A stretch of DNA of 64,000 nucleotides, taken from positions 372,001-436,000 of the forward strand of contig NZ_JAEUAK010000005.1 in NCBI RefSeq assembly GCF_019511345.1. The letters run 5' to 3'. The translations under genes and the position numbers were made by a program. Within the stretch, counting starts at the first letter, position 1, and every line of letters begins with the position of its first letter. Source of the stretch: Rhizobium mesosinicum (GTDB taxonomy: Bacteria; Pseudomonadota; Alphaproteobacteria; Rhizobiales; Rhizobiaceae). Shown here one piece after another: positions 9,399 to 17,785 of this stretch. The notes under the pieces are model-generated. The model had not been told where the DNA came from and made no database searches. It saw nothing but the letters and a program-made list of their open reading frames with translations.

Positions 9399-10178
9399 AT
9401 GACGAAACCGATCGTTGCGATTCCTGCCGATATCCGTAGCCTTGATGGTGCAACCTGGCATGCCGTGCAGCATCAGTATGTGCGCGCCGCGCTAAACGCC
9501 GCCGGCGTGATGGCCTTCGTCATTCCGGCCTTCGAGGAAGGCTACGACACGGATGCGATTCTCGATCGGGTCGACGGCGTGCTGGTTTCAGGCTCGGCGA
9601 GCAATGTGCATCCTTCGCTCTACGGTATCGAAGCCACAGAAGCCGACGGCCCGTTCGATCCGGCTCGTGACGCCACTAGTCTTCCGCTGATCCGCCGGGC
9701 CATCGACCGCGCCATTCCGCTTCTTGCAATCTGCCGCGGCATTCAGGAATTGAATGTCGCGCTCGGCGGCTCGCTTGCCAGCGAAATTCAGGAGCAGCCG
9801 GGCATCTGGGACCATCGCAAGCCGGATATCGGCGACCGCGACGGCATGTACGCTATCCGCCAGAGTGTCTTCATCAAAGAAGGCTCTTGCATTGCCGGCA
9901 TCGTCGGCGCCGGTGAGATTCGCGTGAACTCCCTGCACCGGCAGGCAATCGCCAAGACCGCGCCTCGCCTGCAGGTGGAGGCCACGGCAGAGGACGGGAC
10001 GATCGAGGCCGTCTCAGTCATCGACGCCAAGGCCTTCGCCATCGGTGTGCAGTGGCACCCGGAATATTGGGCGGAGACTGACAGGCCTTCGAACAAACTC
10101 TTCACCGCCTTCGGCGATGCCGTCAGAGATTACGCCGCCAGCAAGCTGCCGGCCCCGCCGGCGCAGGCCATCGCCTGA
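9399..10178 (+). CDS. Gamma-glutamyl-gamma-aminobutyrate hydrolase family protein (peptidase C26)
   Basis: A 259-residue class I glutamine-amidotransferase-like hydrolase. The nucleophile is in AICRGIQELN (Cys112) and the His-Glu pair in QWHPE (His220, Glu222), so the triad is complete. The relative PuuD cleaves gamma-glutamyl-GABA in putrescine degradation; other members act on related gamma-glutamyl amides. No other puu genes are adjacent, so the exact substrate is open, although an ornithine decarboxylase and a polyamine-type transporter occur elsewhere in the window. A GGGGCG precedes the ATG. It is a single-gene unit bounded by the terminator at 10184-10215. Confidence 0.88.
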   Translation: MTKPIVAIPADIRSLDGATWHAVQHQYVRAALNAAGVMAFVIPAFEEGYDTDAILDRVDGVLVSGSASNVHPSLYGIEATEADGPFDPARDATSLPLIRRAIDRAIPLLAICRGIQELNVALGGSLASEIQEQPGIWDHRKPDIGDRDGMYAIRQSVFIKEGSCIAGIVGAGEIRVNSLHRQAIAKTAPRLQVEATAEDGTIEAVSVIDAKAFAIGVQWHPEYWAETDRPSNKLFTAFGDAVRDYAASKLPAPPAQAIA

Positions 10179-10183
10179 AACCA

Positions 10184-10215
10184 AAAAGGCCGCCAAATCG
10201 CTCCGGCGGCCTTTT
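10184..10215. terminator. Bidirectional terminator between C26 hydrolase and aldo/keto reductase genes
   Basis: AAAAGGCCGCC / GGCGGCCTTTT forms an 11-base stem including the A/T flanks, with a 10-base loop. The A-tract and T-tract give a run of T on both strands, so it can end both converging transcripts. Confidence 0.85.
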
Positions 10216-10229
10216 CCTCAAGAGATCGC

Positions 10230-11261
10230 TCAGCGACTGCCTTCAATCCTACGATGACGCTGGTTGGTGCCGTGGACGCCATAGGGATATTGTCCCGGCG
10301 TCGGCGCACTGATCTCATTAAGTTTCGCTGTCTCTTCCTCCGATAGCACCAGCTTCGCAGCATCGAGATTATCGGCAAGCTGTTCGGAGGTGCGTGCGCC
10401 GAGGATGACCGAGGTCACGGCCGGACGCGCTGCCACCCAGGAAAGCGCAACCTGCGCCATGCTGACGCCGTGCGCCCTGGCGATCTCTTCGACCGCGCCG
10501 ATAATATCCCATGTCCGCGCTTGCGCGTTTCGGGCTGCATAGGCTTCCCCGCCGCGATTGGGGTTTTCACCCAGGCGCGTGGCACCCGTAGGCATCTCGT
10601 TGCGCTTGTACTTGCCGGTCAGCCAGCCACCACCGAGCGGCGACCAGGGCAACAGGCCCATGCCCGCATCCTGGCAGGCATCGACGATCTCGAGCTCGAT
10701 GTCGCGCATCAGCAGGTTATACTGCGGCTGTAGCGTCACCGGCCGCGTATAACCCTGCGCCTTGGCGATTTCGGAGGCCTTGGCAATATGCCAGCCGACA
10801 TAGTTGGAGAAGCCGTAGTAACCGATCTTGCCCGCGCGAACGGCATCGTCGAGGAATCGCAGCGTCTCCTCGATCGGTGTCAGCGCATCCCAGGCATGCA
10901 TCTGGTAGAGATCGATATGTTCGACATCGAGGCGACGCAGCGAGTCGTTCAGCGCCTGATTGAGGTGGCGGCGGGAAAGGCCAACGTCGTTCGGCCCGTC
11001 ACCCATCGGGAAGCGGCCCTTGGTGGCGATCACGGCCTGCTTTGCTTCTGTCGGGCGTGCCTTAAGCCAGCGGCCGATGATCTCCTCCGATGCACCAGCG
11101 CTGTAGACGTCAGCGGTGTCGATAAAATTGCCACCCCAGGCAAAATAATCGTCGAGCATCTTGAAGGAAGCCGCCTCATCGGACTCCTTCCCGAAAGTCA
11201 TTGTACCCAGGCAATATGCAGTGACGACGGCCCCGCTGGGACCGAGCTTGCGATAATCCAT
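10230..11261 (-). CDS. Aldo/keto reductase
   Basis: A 343-residue NADPH-dependent oxidoreductase of the TIM-barrel AKR superfamily. The catalytic tetrad is visible as Asp51 and Tyr53 in TADVYSAG, Lys81 in IATKG and His122 in LYQMHAWD. The C-terminal nucleotide-binding part contains TSVILGARTSEQLADNL. These proteins reduce aldehydes or ketones of sugars and xenobiotics; the substrate cannot be deduced. The ATG has GGAGG eight bases upstream. It appears to be a single gene, separated by 261 bases from the dehydrogenase gene upstream on the same strand. Within that gap the only structure I see is a 7-base stem at 11381-11404. Confidence 0.92.
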   Translation of the reverse strand: MDYRKLGPSGAVVTAYCLGTMTFGKESDEAASFKMLDDYFAWGGNFIDTADVYSAGASEEIIGRWLKARPTEAKQAVIATKGRFPMGDGPNDVGLSRRHLNQALNDSLRRLDVEHIDLYQMHAWDALTPIEETLRFLDDAVRAGKIGYYGFSNYVGWHIAKASEIAKAQGYTRPVTLQPQYNLLMRDIELEIVDACQDAGMGLLPWSPLGGGWLTGKYKRNEMPTGATRLGENPNRGGEAYAARNAQARTWDIIGAVEEIARAHGVSMAQVALSWVAARPAVTSVILGARTSEQLADNLDAAKLVLSEEETAKLNEISAPTPGQYPYGVHGTNQRHRRIEGSR

Positions 11262-11522
11262 TTCTGCCTCCTTCCAGAGGCGCCGGCTGCCCGCGCGAAA
11301 GTCGCCGGGCAGAGCAGACGCTCCCCGATCAAATCGCTATGTGTGTGCTTGAGACGGCGAGACGCCGCCGATGATAATCGCGGTCGCTGGGAATAACGCG
11401 ACCGGGTCTAACCATAGCCAATCCTTCCCCGCTGACCAAGTGGGAAACTGGAAAAAGACCAAGGGCAAAATAGGAATAAGCGAAAACACTCCTCCGCCTT
11501 CACGAAAGGAGAGCGTAGAGAC

Positions 11523-12479
11523 TTATTGTTTGACCGGTGTTTCGGCAACCGGTGTCACCGGCTTGCCCTGCTCGAACCACGAGATGAGATTTTCCGCCAC
11601 CAGATCCGCCATTGCGTTGCGCGTCGGGATGGAGGCGGAACCCACATGCGGCACCAGAACTGTATTCGGTGCGGAAAGCAGACCGGCCGGCACGTTCGGC
11701 TCATCATAGAAGACATCGAGGCCGGCGCCACCGATGGTGCCTGTATTCAGCGCAGCAATCAGTGCGTCCTCATCGATCGTCCAGCCGCGGCCGACATTGA
11801 CGACGATGCCGTCTGGACCGAGCGCAGAAAGAACCTCCGCGTTGATCGTTTTATGCGTCTGCGGCGTCTTCGGCACGATCGCAATTAGCGTATCGACGGC
11901 CGCGGCAAGCCCCTTCAGCGTCGGGTGATAATCATAGGGCGCATCGGCATGGCGCGAGCGCGTGTGATAGCTGATCTTCACCTTGAAGGGTTCCAGGCGC
12001 CTGGCGATCTCAAGACCGATGCGGCCAAGGCCATAGAGGCCAACATGGCGGCCTTTCAGGGAAAAGCGCGTCAGCGGGTAGGCAGAATCCGACTTCCAGT
12101 TGCCGTCTCGAAGCCAGGCCTCGGCCTTCGGCAGCTCGCGAATGGCGTTGAGAAGAAGAGCAATGGCTGTGTCGGCCACCTCGTCGTTCAGCACGTCGGG
12201 TGTGTTGGTGACGACGATACCCTTAGAACCTGCAAGCTTGGCATCGATGCCGTCGTAACCGACGCCGAAACTGGCAACGATCTCCAGCGCAGGCAATTGC
12301 TCGAACCATCCAGCCGGGAAAGCGCCGCTGACGGCAACGCCGCGAATACGTTTCCCCACCTCGGCATCGAGCGCCAGCGTCTCTGCGCGCTCGACGCCAA
12401 TGACCTCGAAGCGCTCCTTCAGTCGGGCGAGAACACGATCATGCATTTTCCCTGGAACGAGAACGGCAATACGGGACAT
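11523..12479 (-). CDS. D-2-hydroxyacid dehydrogenase (NAD(P)-binding)
   Basis: A 318-residue enzyme of the D-isomer 2-hydroxyacid dehydrogenase family, which interconverts 2-oxo acids such as glyoxylate or hydroxypyruvate and their D-hydroxy acids. The dinucleotide motif is GLYGLGRIGLEIA near residues 148-160. The catalytic Arg is in VNVGRG, a Glu in DVFYDEPNVP and the His in LVPHVGSAS. It resembles the hydroxypyruvate/glyoxylate reductase branch. The gene follows the LacI-type regulator gene with a gap of 24 bases on the same strand, so the two probably form one operon and the regulator may control the dehydrogenase. Confidence 0.9.
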   Translation of the reverse strand: MSRIAVLVPGKMHDRVLARLKERFEVIGVERAETLALDAEVGKRIRGVAVSGAFPAGWFEQLPALEIVASFGVGYDGIDAKLAGSKGIVVTNTPDVLNDEVADTAIALLLNAIRELPKAEAWLRDGNWKSDSAYPLTRFSLKGRHVGLYGLGRIGLEIARRLEPFKVKISYHTRSRHADAPYDYHPTLKGLAAAVDTLIAIVPKTPQTHKTINAEVLSALGPDGIVVNVGRGWTIDEDALIAALNTGTIGGAGLDVFYDEPNVPAGLLSAPNTVLVPHVGSASIPTRNAMADLVAENLISWFEQGKPVTPVAETPVKQ

Positions 12480-12503
12480 GGCTTTTCCTCTTGGCTTCGG
12501 CGG

Positions 12504-13526
12504 TCAGATACGCGGCCGATAGGGACTGGTGGACTGGCGGATCCGCATTTCCGGCTTGATGAGATGGATGCCATCAGGCTCATGGCTGCCAGCCAACCGA
12601 TCAAGTAGGGCGCGGGCCGCAAGACGTCCAACCTCCGTCTGCCCGTTCCAGACGGTAGTCAACGCCGGTGTGGCGATCGAAGCCTCTTCCAGATCGTCAT
12701 AGCCGGTCACCGAGATATCACTGCCGGGCACGAGGCCGGCACGGGCAATGCCGTTCATGAGGCCAATGGCGACCAGATCGTTCCAGCAGACGGCGGCTGT
12801 CGGCTTCTGCGGCAGGGACAGGAAATGCACGGCAGCTTCGAAACCGCCTTGCTTCGACCGGGGGCCCGGAATGCGCAGGTTCGGATCGACCTCGATGCCG
12901 GCCTTGCGCAACGCGTTGACGTAGCCTTGATAGCGGTCGCGCCCGGTCGAGGTCTGGTCGGTACCGCCGATCATCGCGATCGTCCTATGGCCGAGGCCGA
13001 TCAGGTGGTTGGTGGCGAGCGAAATGCCGTAGCTGTCGTCACCGCGATAGGTCGGCACATCCTGGCTGTCCATCGAGCGGGCGACAAGGATCGCCGGCAT
13101 GCCGTTTTCTTCGGCAAGCTGAATATCTTCCGGCGGCGTGCCGATGGCCGGCGACATGATCACCCCGTCCCCGCCGAGCTGCAGCAGGGTTTCAATGAAG
13201 GTGCGCTGCTTTTCGACGGAATCGTAATGGTTGGAAAGAATGAAAGTATGGCGGCTGCGATCGAGTTCGCTTTCGATCGCCTTCAGGATTTCCCCGTAGA
13301 ACGGGTTCATGATGTCGTGGACGACGACGCCGATAATACCGGAGCGCGAGGTACGCAGGCTGGCGGCGCGGCGATTGTAAATGTAACCGAGCGCGCGGGC
13401 CTGTTCCTTGATCTTTTCGCGGGTATTTCCGGCAACCAGCGGACTGTCGCGTAAGGCAAGGGAAACAGTCGCCGTTGATATGCCGAGCGTTTCGGCAATC
13501 GTCGAAAGCTTGATCTTCTGCGCCAC
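12504..13526 (-). CDS. LacI-family transcriptional regulator
   Basis: A 340-residue repressor. The N-terminal helix-turn-helix reads KLSTIAETLGISTATVSLALRDSPLVAGNTREKI, followed by the hinge helix (YNRRAASLRTSRSG) and a periplasmic-binding-protein-like ligand domain (IIGVVVHDIMNPFYGEIL, DLVAIGLMNGIARAGL, DISVTGYDDLEEA). I use a GTG at 13526 because GGAGGAGGAG lies just before it; an ATG 18 bases upstream would place the ribosome-binding site inside the gene. The effector is unknown. The downstream 2-hydroxyacid dehydrogenase is the likely target, perhaps with autoregulation. Confidence 0.92.
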   Translation of the reverse strand: MAQKIKLSTIAETLGISTATVSLALRDSPLVAGNTREKIKEQARALGYIYNRRAASLRTSRSGIIGVVVHDIMNPFYGEILKAIESELDRSRHTFILSNHYDSVEKQRTFIETLLQLGGDGVIMSPAIGTPPEDIQLAEENGMPAILVARSMDSQDVPTYRGDDSYGISLATNHLIGLGHRTIAMIGGTDQTSTGRDRYQGYVNALRKAGIEVDPNLRIPGPRSKQGGFEAAVHFLSLPQKPTAAVCWNDLVAIGLMNGIARAGLVPGSDISVTGYDDLEEASIATPALTTVWNGQTEVGRLAARALLDRLAGSHEPDGIHLIKPEMRIRQSTSPYRPRI

Positions 13527-13645
13527 GTCTCCTCCTCCAGGCAACGCGTGAAGCTGGTCGGCGGCTGCCGCAGTGCAGCGACAGCCTTAAAAAATTTAAT
13601 TAAAAGATTTAAGCGGCGCAGGCAATTCGAGTTTTGAGGAAAATT

Positions 13646-14155
13646 TCAATCTTCCTCATCTTCGTCGACATGTATGGCCTCCGCCTGCAGATTGGCGTCG
13701 ATCGCCTTCAGCAGTCGCACCAGATTGCGTATCTCCTTTTCGGAGAAATCGAGCGTCGCGAGCTTGTCGCAGGAGGAAGCCGCAAGCTCGATTGCCTGTA
13801 CGCTGCCGCGACCGAGTTCAGTGAGGTAGACCTTGGTCAGGCGAGCATCTTCGGCGTCGGGCTTGCGTTCCACAAAGCCCTGCGCCTCCATGCGGCCGAT
13901 GGTTCGGGTCATGGTAGGCGCCTTGACACCGAGCTTCTGGGCGAGCCCACCAGCCGTCATGCCATCGCTTTCGGCAAGGGAAAGAATGACTCCGTCCTGG
14001 CCGGCATAGAGACCGCTTTCCAGCAAATTGCGTGACAGGACCGTACGCATGGAGCGGGCAGCCTGCGTCAGAGCCGGCGAAAGATCGACAAGCGTATACT
14101 CGGTCTGGTCCTTCTTTTTCTTGCGCTTCTTGCCGTCCTTATGCTTCTTGCCCAT
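13646..14155 (-). CDS. MarR-family transcriptional regulator with lysine-rich N-terminus
   Basis: A 169-residue regulator. Residues 1-20 are almost all basic (MGKKHKDGKKRKKKKDQTEY). The winged helix follows: LYAGQDGVILSLAESDGMTAGGLAQKLG, then the recognition helix APTMTRTIGRMEAQGFVERK and the wing PDAEDARLTKVYLT. The basic tail may add non-specific DNA contacts; it is unusual in MarR proteins. Two nearby ATGs are possible (14161, 14155); AAAGGG sits six bases before the second. It is divergent from a creatininase-family gene, and an inverted repeat lies between them, so mutual regulation is likely. Confidence 0.87.
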   Translation of the reverse strand: MGKKHKDGKKRKKKKDQTEYTLVDLSPALTQAARSMRTVLSRNLLESGLYAGQDGVILSLAESDGMTAGGLAQKLGVKAPTMTRTIGRMEAQGFVERKPDAEDARLTKVYLTELGRGSVQAIELAASSCDKLATLDFSEKEIRNLVRLLKAIDANLQAEAIHVDEDEED

Positions 14156-14193
14156 TGCCATCCCTTTGATCTTTAAGCACTGCCCAGGCTGCG

Positions 14194-14222
14194 TTATGAC
14201 ATTGCTCACCATCTCGTCATAA
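14194..14222. promoter_or_regulatory. Inverted repeat between divergent marR-type and creatininase-type genes
   Basis: TTATGAC (14194-14200) and GTCATAA (14216-14222) are perfect complements separated by 15 bases, within a 77-base divergent promoter region. The wide spacing suits two half-sites on one DNA face or paired binding. The MarR-type product encoded beside it is the obvious candidate protein, by inference. Confidence 0.35.
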
Positions 14223-14238
14223 ACAAGAGGCAAGGCCG

Positions 14239-15030
14239 ATGTTGGTTCCGTCGTTCCGTTTCGAGGACAATGATCCCGCACTCGCGCCGGAGACACGCCG
14301 CCATTGGATAGCGGTCCTGCCACTCGGCGCACATGAACAGCACGGTCCGCATCTACCCTTCGAAACCGATGCGTTGATCGCGCAGGGTATCGTCAACAGG
14401 CTCAAAACCGCCCTGCCGGCCGGTTTGCCTGTCACCGTACTCCCTGTCGAATCGGTCGGCTACTCCTTAGAGCACATAGATGTTGAAGGAACGAAGACGC
14501 TCCCTTTTGATACAGCCGTAAAGCGCTGGCTCGATATCGCTGAAAACCTCTCGAAACTCGGTATCCGCAAACTCGTGATGCTGAATGCCCATGGCGGCAA
14601 CTCGCCACTGATGACAATTGTCGCAACGGAAGCGCGCGTGCGCTTCAACATGCTGGCTGTCGCCACCAGCTGGACCCGCTTCGGTGTGCCTGATGGTGTG
14701 ATCTCACCTGATGAAAAGGCGATCGACATTCACGGCGGCGATATCGAAACGTCAGTCATGCTGGCTCTCTGTCCGGAGAAGGTGGATATGGCGAAGGCAA
14801 CCGACTTCCCTTCCCGCCAGACAGAGTTCGTCCAGCGCTTCAAGCACCTGCGTGCCTATGGTCCGCATGCCTTCGGCTGGAAGATGTCGGATCTCAATCC
14901 GCAGGGCGTGGCCGGCAATGCCGCGAAGGCGACTGCAGCAAAGGGCGATGCGCTGATTGCCCATGCTGTGAACGGATTGGTGGAGCTGCTGCAGGATGTC
15001 GATGCCTTCGACGCAGAAACGTTGCGATGA
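14239..15030 (+). CDS. Creatininase-family amidohydrolase
   Basis: A 263-residue metal-dependent hydrolase. Family metal-ligand motifs are visible: LPLGAHEQHGPHLPFETD near residues 28-45, LNAHGGNS near 115-122 and IDIHGGDIETS near 162-172, the last carrying the acidic ligand. Members include creatinine amidohydrolase, the riboflavin-pathway formamide hydrolase ArfB and the mycofactocin enzyme MftE; none of those pathways is next to this gene, so the substrate is open. The ATG is preceded by GAGGCAAGG. It is divergent from the MarR-type gene. Confidence 0.87.
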   Translation: MLVPSFRFEDNDPALAPETRRHWIAVLPLGAHEQHGPHLPFETDALIAQGIVNRLKTALPAGLPVTVLPVESVGYSLEHIDVEGTKTLPFDTAVKRWLDIAENLSKLGIRKLVMLNAHGGNSPLMTIVATEARVRFNMLAVATSWTRFGVPDGVISPDEKAIDIHGGDIETSVMLALCPEKVDMAKATDFPSRQTEFVQRFKHLRAYGPHAFGWKMSDLNPQGVAGNAAKATAAKGDALIAHAVNGLVELLQDVDAFDAETLR

Positions 15031-15055
15031 AGACGCATCTTTGCAGACAGAGCAA

Positions 15056-15070
15056 TGTGATCTTATAACA
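15056..15070. promoter_or_regulatory. Predicted Zur (zinc uptake regulator) box
   Basis: The 15-base site reads TGTGATC-T-TATAACA. The right half is identical to the Zur half-site TATAACA, and the left half matches its complement TGTTATA at 5 of 7 positions. It lies 105 bases upstream of the CobW GTPase gene. Zinc-dependent repression of COG0523 GTPases by Zur is well known in bacteria, which supports the call. It was found by eye. Confidence 0.6.
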
Positions 15071-15174
15071 TACAAAACCCTTTGAACTGCTGCTTCCAAG
15101 GGCCTATATGAAACCGACCCATTCAGGCCCCGAACTTTGCTCTCGGGGCCAAGGCCCTATTCCTAGAGGTTCTC

Positions 15175-16266
15175 ATGACCGACGCGATCCAGACACAGCA
15201 GAAGCCCATCCCCGTCACCGTGCTCACCGGTTATCTCGGTGCCGGCAAGACGACGCTGCTCAACCGCATCCTTTCCGAAAACCACGGCAAGAAATATGCA
15301 GTCATCGTCAACGAGTTCGGCGAGATCGGCATCGACAACGACCTGATCGTCGAATCCGACGAAGAAATCTACGAAATGAACAATGGCTGCGTGTGTTGCA
15401 CGGTCCGCGGCGACCTGATCCGTGTTGTTGAAGGCCTGATGCGCCGCCCCGGCCGTTTCGACGGTATCATCGTCGAAACCACCGGCCTTGCCGATCCGGT
15501 TCCAGTTGCCCAGACCTTCTTCATGGATGACGATGTCCGTTCCAAGACCGAACTCGACGCCGTTGTTGCCCTTGTCGATGCCAAGCACCTGCCGCTGCGC
15601 CTGAAGGACAGCCGCGAGGCCGAAGACCAGATCGCCTTCGCCGACGTCGTCATTATCAACAAGACCGATCTCGTCACGCCAGAAGAATTGGCTCAGATCG
15701 AAGACATCGTCTCTGCCATCAACCCGGCTGCTCGCGTCTATAAGACGAGCCGTTCCGGCGTTGATCTCGCCCGCGTTCTGGACCAGGGCGCCTTCAATCT
15801 CGAGCGTGCGCTGGAAAACGATCCGCATTTCCTCGAGCACGGCCATGACGATCACGTCTGCGGCCCGGACTGCGATCATGATCACCATGGTCACGACCAC
15901 CATCATCACGATCATGACCACGACCATCACCACCATCACCATGGTGAGATGTCGGCCATCCATGACATAACGGTGCAGTCCGTTTCGCTGCGCGGCGGCG
16001 AGATGAACCCGGAGCGCTTCTTCCCCTGGATCCAGAAGATCACCCAGACGCAAGGCCCTAGTATTCTGCGCCTCAAGGGCATCATCGCCTTCAAGGACGA
16101 CGCCGAGCGTTATGTCGTCCAGGGCGTGCACATGATCATCGAAGGCGATCACCAGCGTCCGTGGAAAGAGGGCGAAAAGCACGAGAGCCGCCTGGTCTTC
16201 ATCGGCCGCGATCTCGACCGCGCCAAGCTCGAAGAATCCTTCAAGGCGTGCGAGGCGACCGCCTGA
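15175..16266 (+). CDS. CobW/COG0523 zinc-type GTPase (metallochaperone)
   Basis: A 363-residue P-loop GTPase. It has Walker [10 protein letters not shown] at residues 19-27, the CXCC metal motif GCVCC (Cys72, Cys74, Cys75), ETTGLADP and the NKTD guanine motif at 162-165. A tract at 222-256 is almost all His and Asp with HVCGPDC in front, a likely zinc store or sensor. The CobW C-terminal domain follows ([27 protein letters not shown]). The family delivers metal to client proteins; a Zur-like box upstream points to zinc and to expression in zinc starvation. No cobalamin genes are nearby. It is first of a tightly packed operon with the WD40 and GNAT genes. Confidence 0.93.
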   Translation: MTDAIQTQQKPIPVTVLTGYLGAGKTTLLNRILSENHGKKYAVIVNEFGEIGIDNDLIVESDEEIYEMNNGCVCCTVRGDLIRVVEGLMRRPGRFDGIIVETTGLADPVPVAQTFFMDDDVRSKTELDAVVALVDAKHLPLRLKDSREAEDQIAFADVVIINKTDLVTPEELAQIEDIVSAINPAARVYKTSRSGVDLARVLDQGAFNLERALENDPHFLEHGHDDHVCGPDCDHDHHGHDHHHHDHDHDHHHHHHGEMSAIHDITVQSVSLRGGEMNPERFFPWIQKITQTQGPSILRLKGIIAFKDDAERYVVQGVHMIIEGDHQRPWKEGEKHESRLVFIGRDLDRAKLEESFKACEATA

Positions 16267-17258
16267 TGCCAACAGTTGCACCGCTTGATCTCGACGGCCA
16301 CGTTCTGGCCGTCGAATTTTTAGGTGATGTCCCCTTTTTCGCGAATGCCAACGGTACTTTTCATCGGCTTGAAGGCAGCGACAAGGTCATCGAGGCCCAT
16401 CAAGGCATGTTGGCGGCGATCCGCGATCCCTACAGCGAAAGCCTTATTTCAGGCGGCGAGGATGGCAAGGTGTTGCGCATTAGCGCTGACGGCAGCGTCA
16501 GCGAGATCGCGTCCGCGCCGCGCAAGTGGATCTCACAGGTCGCGGCTGGTCCGCAGGGCGCCGTGGCCTATGCCTACGGGAAGAGCACACTTGTACGTCT
16601 GTCCGACGGCACGACCAAGGAATTCCCCGAGGAGCGCACGGTCGAAGGTCTCGCCTTCGCGCCGAAGGGTCTGCGTATTGCCGCAGCCCGCTACAACGGC
16701 GTCTCGCTGCACTGGGTCGGCATGAGCGCGAAGCCTGTCGATCTCGAATGGAAGGGCGCACATACCGGCGTAACCTTCTCGCCCGACGGCAATTTCCTTG
16801 TCACTTCGATGCAGGAAAATGCGTTGCACGGCTGGAAGCTCGACGTCAAATCTGGCGCCGAAGCCCGCCATATGCGTATGACCGGATATCCGGCCAAGGT
16901 GAAGTCGCTCTCCTGGTCCGCCAAGGGCAAGTGGCTTGCCTCCTCCGGAGCGCCGGCCGCCATCGTCTGGCCCTTCCAGGGCAAAGACGGCCCGATGGGC
17001 AAGGCGCCGCTGGAGCTCGGCACGCGCGCCAACATCATGGCAACCGCAGTGAAATTCCATCCGGCCGAGGATATCCTCGCGATCGGCTTCATCGACGGCA
17101 TGATCCTCGCCGTCCGTCTCGCCGACAGCAAGGAAGCTCTGCTGCGTCGCCCCGGCAAGGGTGCCATCACCAGCATGAGCTGGAGCAGGAACGGCAAGCT
17201 GCTCGCCTTCGCCTCCGAAGCCGGCGATTGCGGCGTGGTGGATATCGCGGCGGACTGA
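16266..17258 (+). CDS. WD40-repeat protein in the zinc GTPase operon
   Basis: A 330-residue protein beginning [20 protein letters not shown]. It contains repeating beta-propeller blades with the usual GH/D-W-type pattern in degenerate form: ESLISGGEDGKVLRISADG, LEWKGAHTGVTFSPDGNFLVTS, KSLSWSAKGKWLASSGAPAAIVWPF and ITSMSWSRNGKLLAFASEAGDCGVVDI. No signal peptide is visible, so it is cytoplasmic. WD40 propellers are protein-binding scaffolds; enzymatic function is not indicated. Its ATG overlaps the cobW stop codon (TGATG), a sign of translational coupling and of joint work with the GTPase. It could present or bind a zinc-client protein, but this is inference. Confidence 0.85.
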   Translation: MPTVAPLDLDGHVLAVEFLGDVPFFANANGTFHRLEGSDKVIEAHQGMLAAIRDPYSESLISGGEDGKVLRISADGSVSEIASAPRKWISQVAAGPQGAVAYAYGKSTLVRLSDGTTKEFPEERTVEGLAFAPKGLRIAAARYNGVSLHWVGMSAKPVDLEWKGAHTGVTFSPDGNFLVTSMQENALHGWKLDVKSGAEARHMRMTGYPAKVKSLSWSAKGKWLASSGAPAAIVWPFQGKDGPMGKAPLELGTRANIMATAVKFHPAEDILAIGFIDGMILAVRLADSKEALLRRPGKGAITSMSWSRNGKLLAFASEAGDCGVVDIAAD

Positions 17259-17262
17259 TTTC

Positions 17263-17745
17263 TTGGCCCTCGAAGTAGCGCCACTGGATTGCGGGCATGC
17301 GTATCAAGCGGCGATGGTGCGGCGTAACGCGCTATGGCGGGCGCTGCCGCATCTTCGCAATAGGCATACAGCCGAGGAAGACGAAGCTTACTGGCGAACG
17401 CATCTTCTGGTGAAGTACGTGGTGCTCGGCGCTTTCCTTGACGGCAGGCTTGCTGGCGTTATTGCCTACGGTAATGGCTGGATCGATCAGCTCTATGTTC
17501 TGCCCGATGTCCAGGGCGCGGGGATTGGCACAAGGCTTCTCTCCTCGGCAAGGAACGACATGGACGACATCCGCCTCTGGACCTTTCAGCAAAATCGCCG
17601 CGCTCGCGCCTTCTACGAATCGCGCGGCTTCTCACCCGTCGAAGAAACAGATGGCAGCGGCAACGAGGAAAATGAGCCCGACGTGCTCTACCATTGGCGT
17701 CGCCTGCCGGAACCGGTGTATAGTGCCGACGCACGCGGTCGTTGA
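17263..17745 (+). CDS. GNAT-family N-acetyltransferase
   Basis: A 160-residue acetyltransferase. The acetyl-CoA region is clear: IDQLYVLPDVQGAGIGTRLLSSAR, with the Q-x-x-G-x-G/A loop, followed by the C-terminal QQNRRARAFYESRGFSPVEETDG. It starts at a TTG five bases after the WD40 stop codon; the ribosome-binding site is weak and a later ATG near 17314 is possible, but it would cut off the first strand. The position suggests it belongs to the zinc GTPase operon, perhaps only by cotranscription. The acceptor substrate is unknown. Confidence 0.83.
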   Translation: MALEVAPLDCGHAYQAAMVRRNALWRALPHLRNRHTAEEDEAYWRTHLLVKYVVLGAFLDGRLAGVIAYGNGWIDQLYVLPDVQGAGIGTRLLSSARNDMDDIRLWTFQQNRRARAFYESRGFSPVEETDGSGNEENEPDVLYHWRRLPEPVYSADARGR

Positions 17746-17785
17746 CATTTTGGCTGCGCACAGTTGCAAGAACAGGGATCCGCGA

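Noticed and set aside
11381-11404. CGGTCGC/GCGACCG stem in the gap between aldo/keto reductase and 2-hydroxyacid dehydrogenase genes
   Set aside because: A seven-base stem without a T-tract, more than 100 bases from the upstream stop codon; too weak to call a terminator or operator.
15830-15950. Apparent tandem repeat of CATCAC/GACCAC units
   Set aside because: It encodes the His/Asp-rich metal tract of the CobW-type GTPase in frame, so it is protein-level repetition, not a mobile or CRISPR-like repeat.
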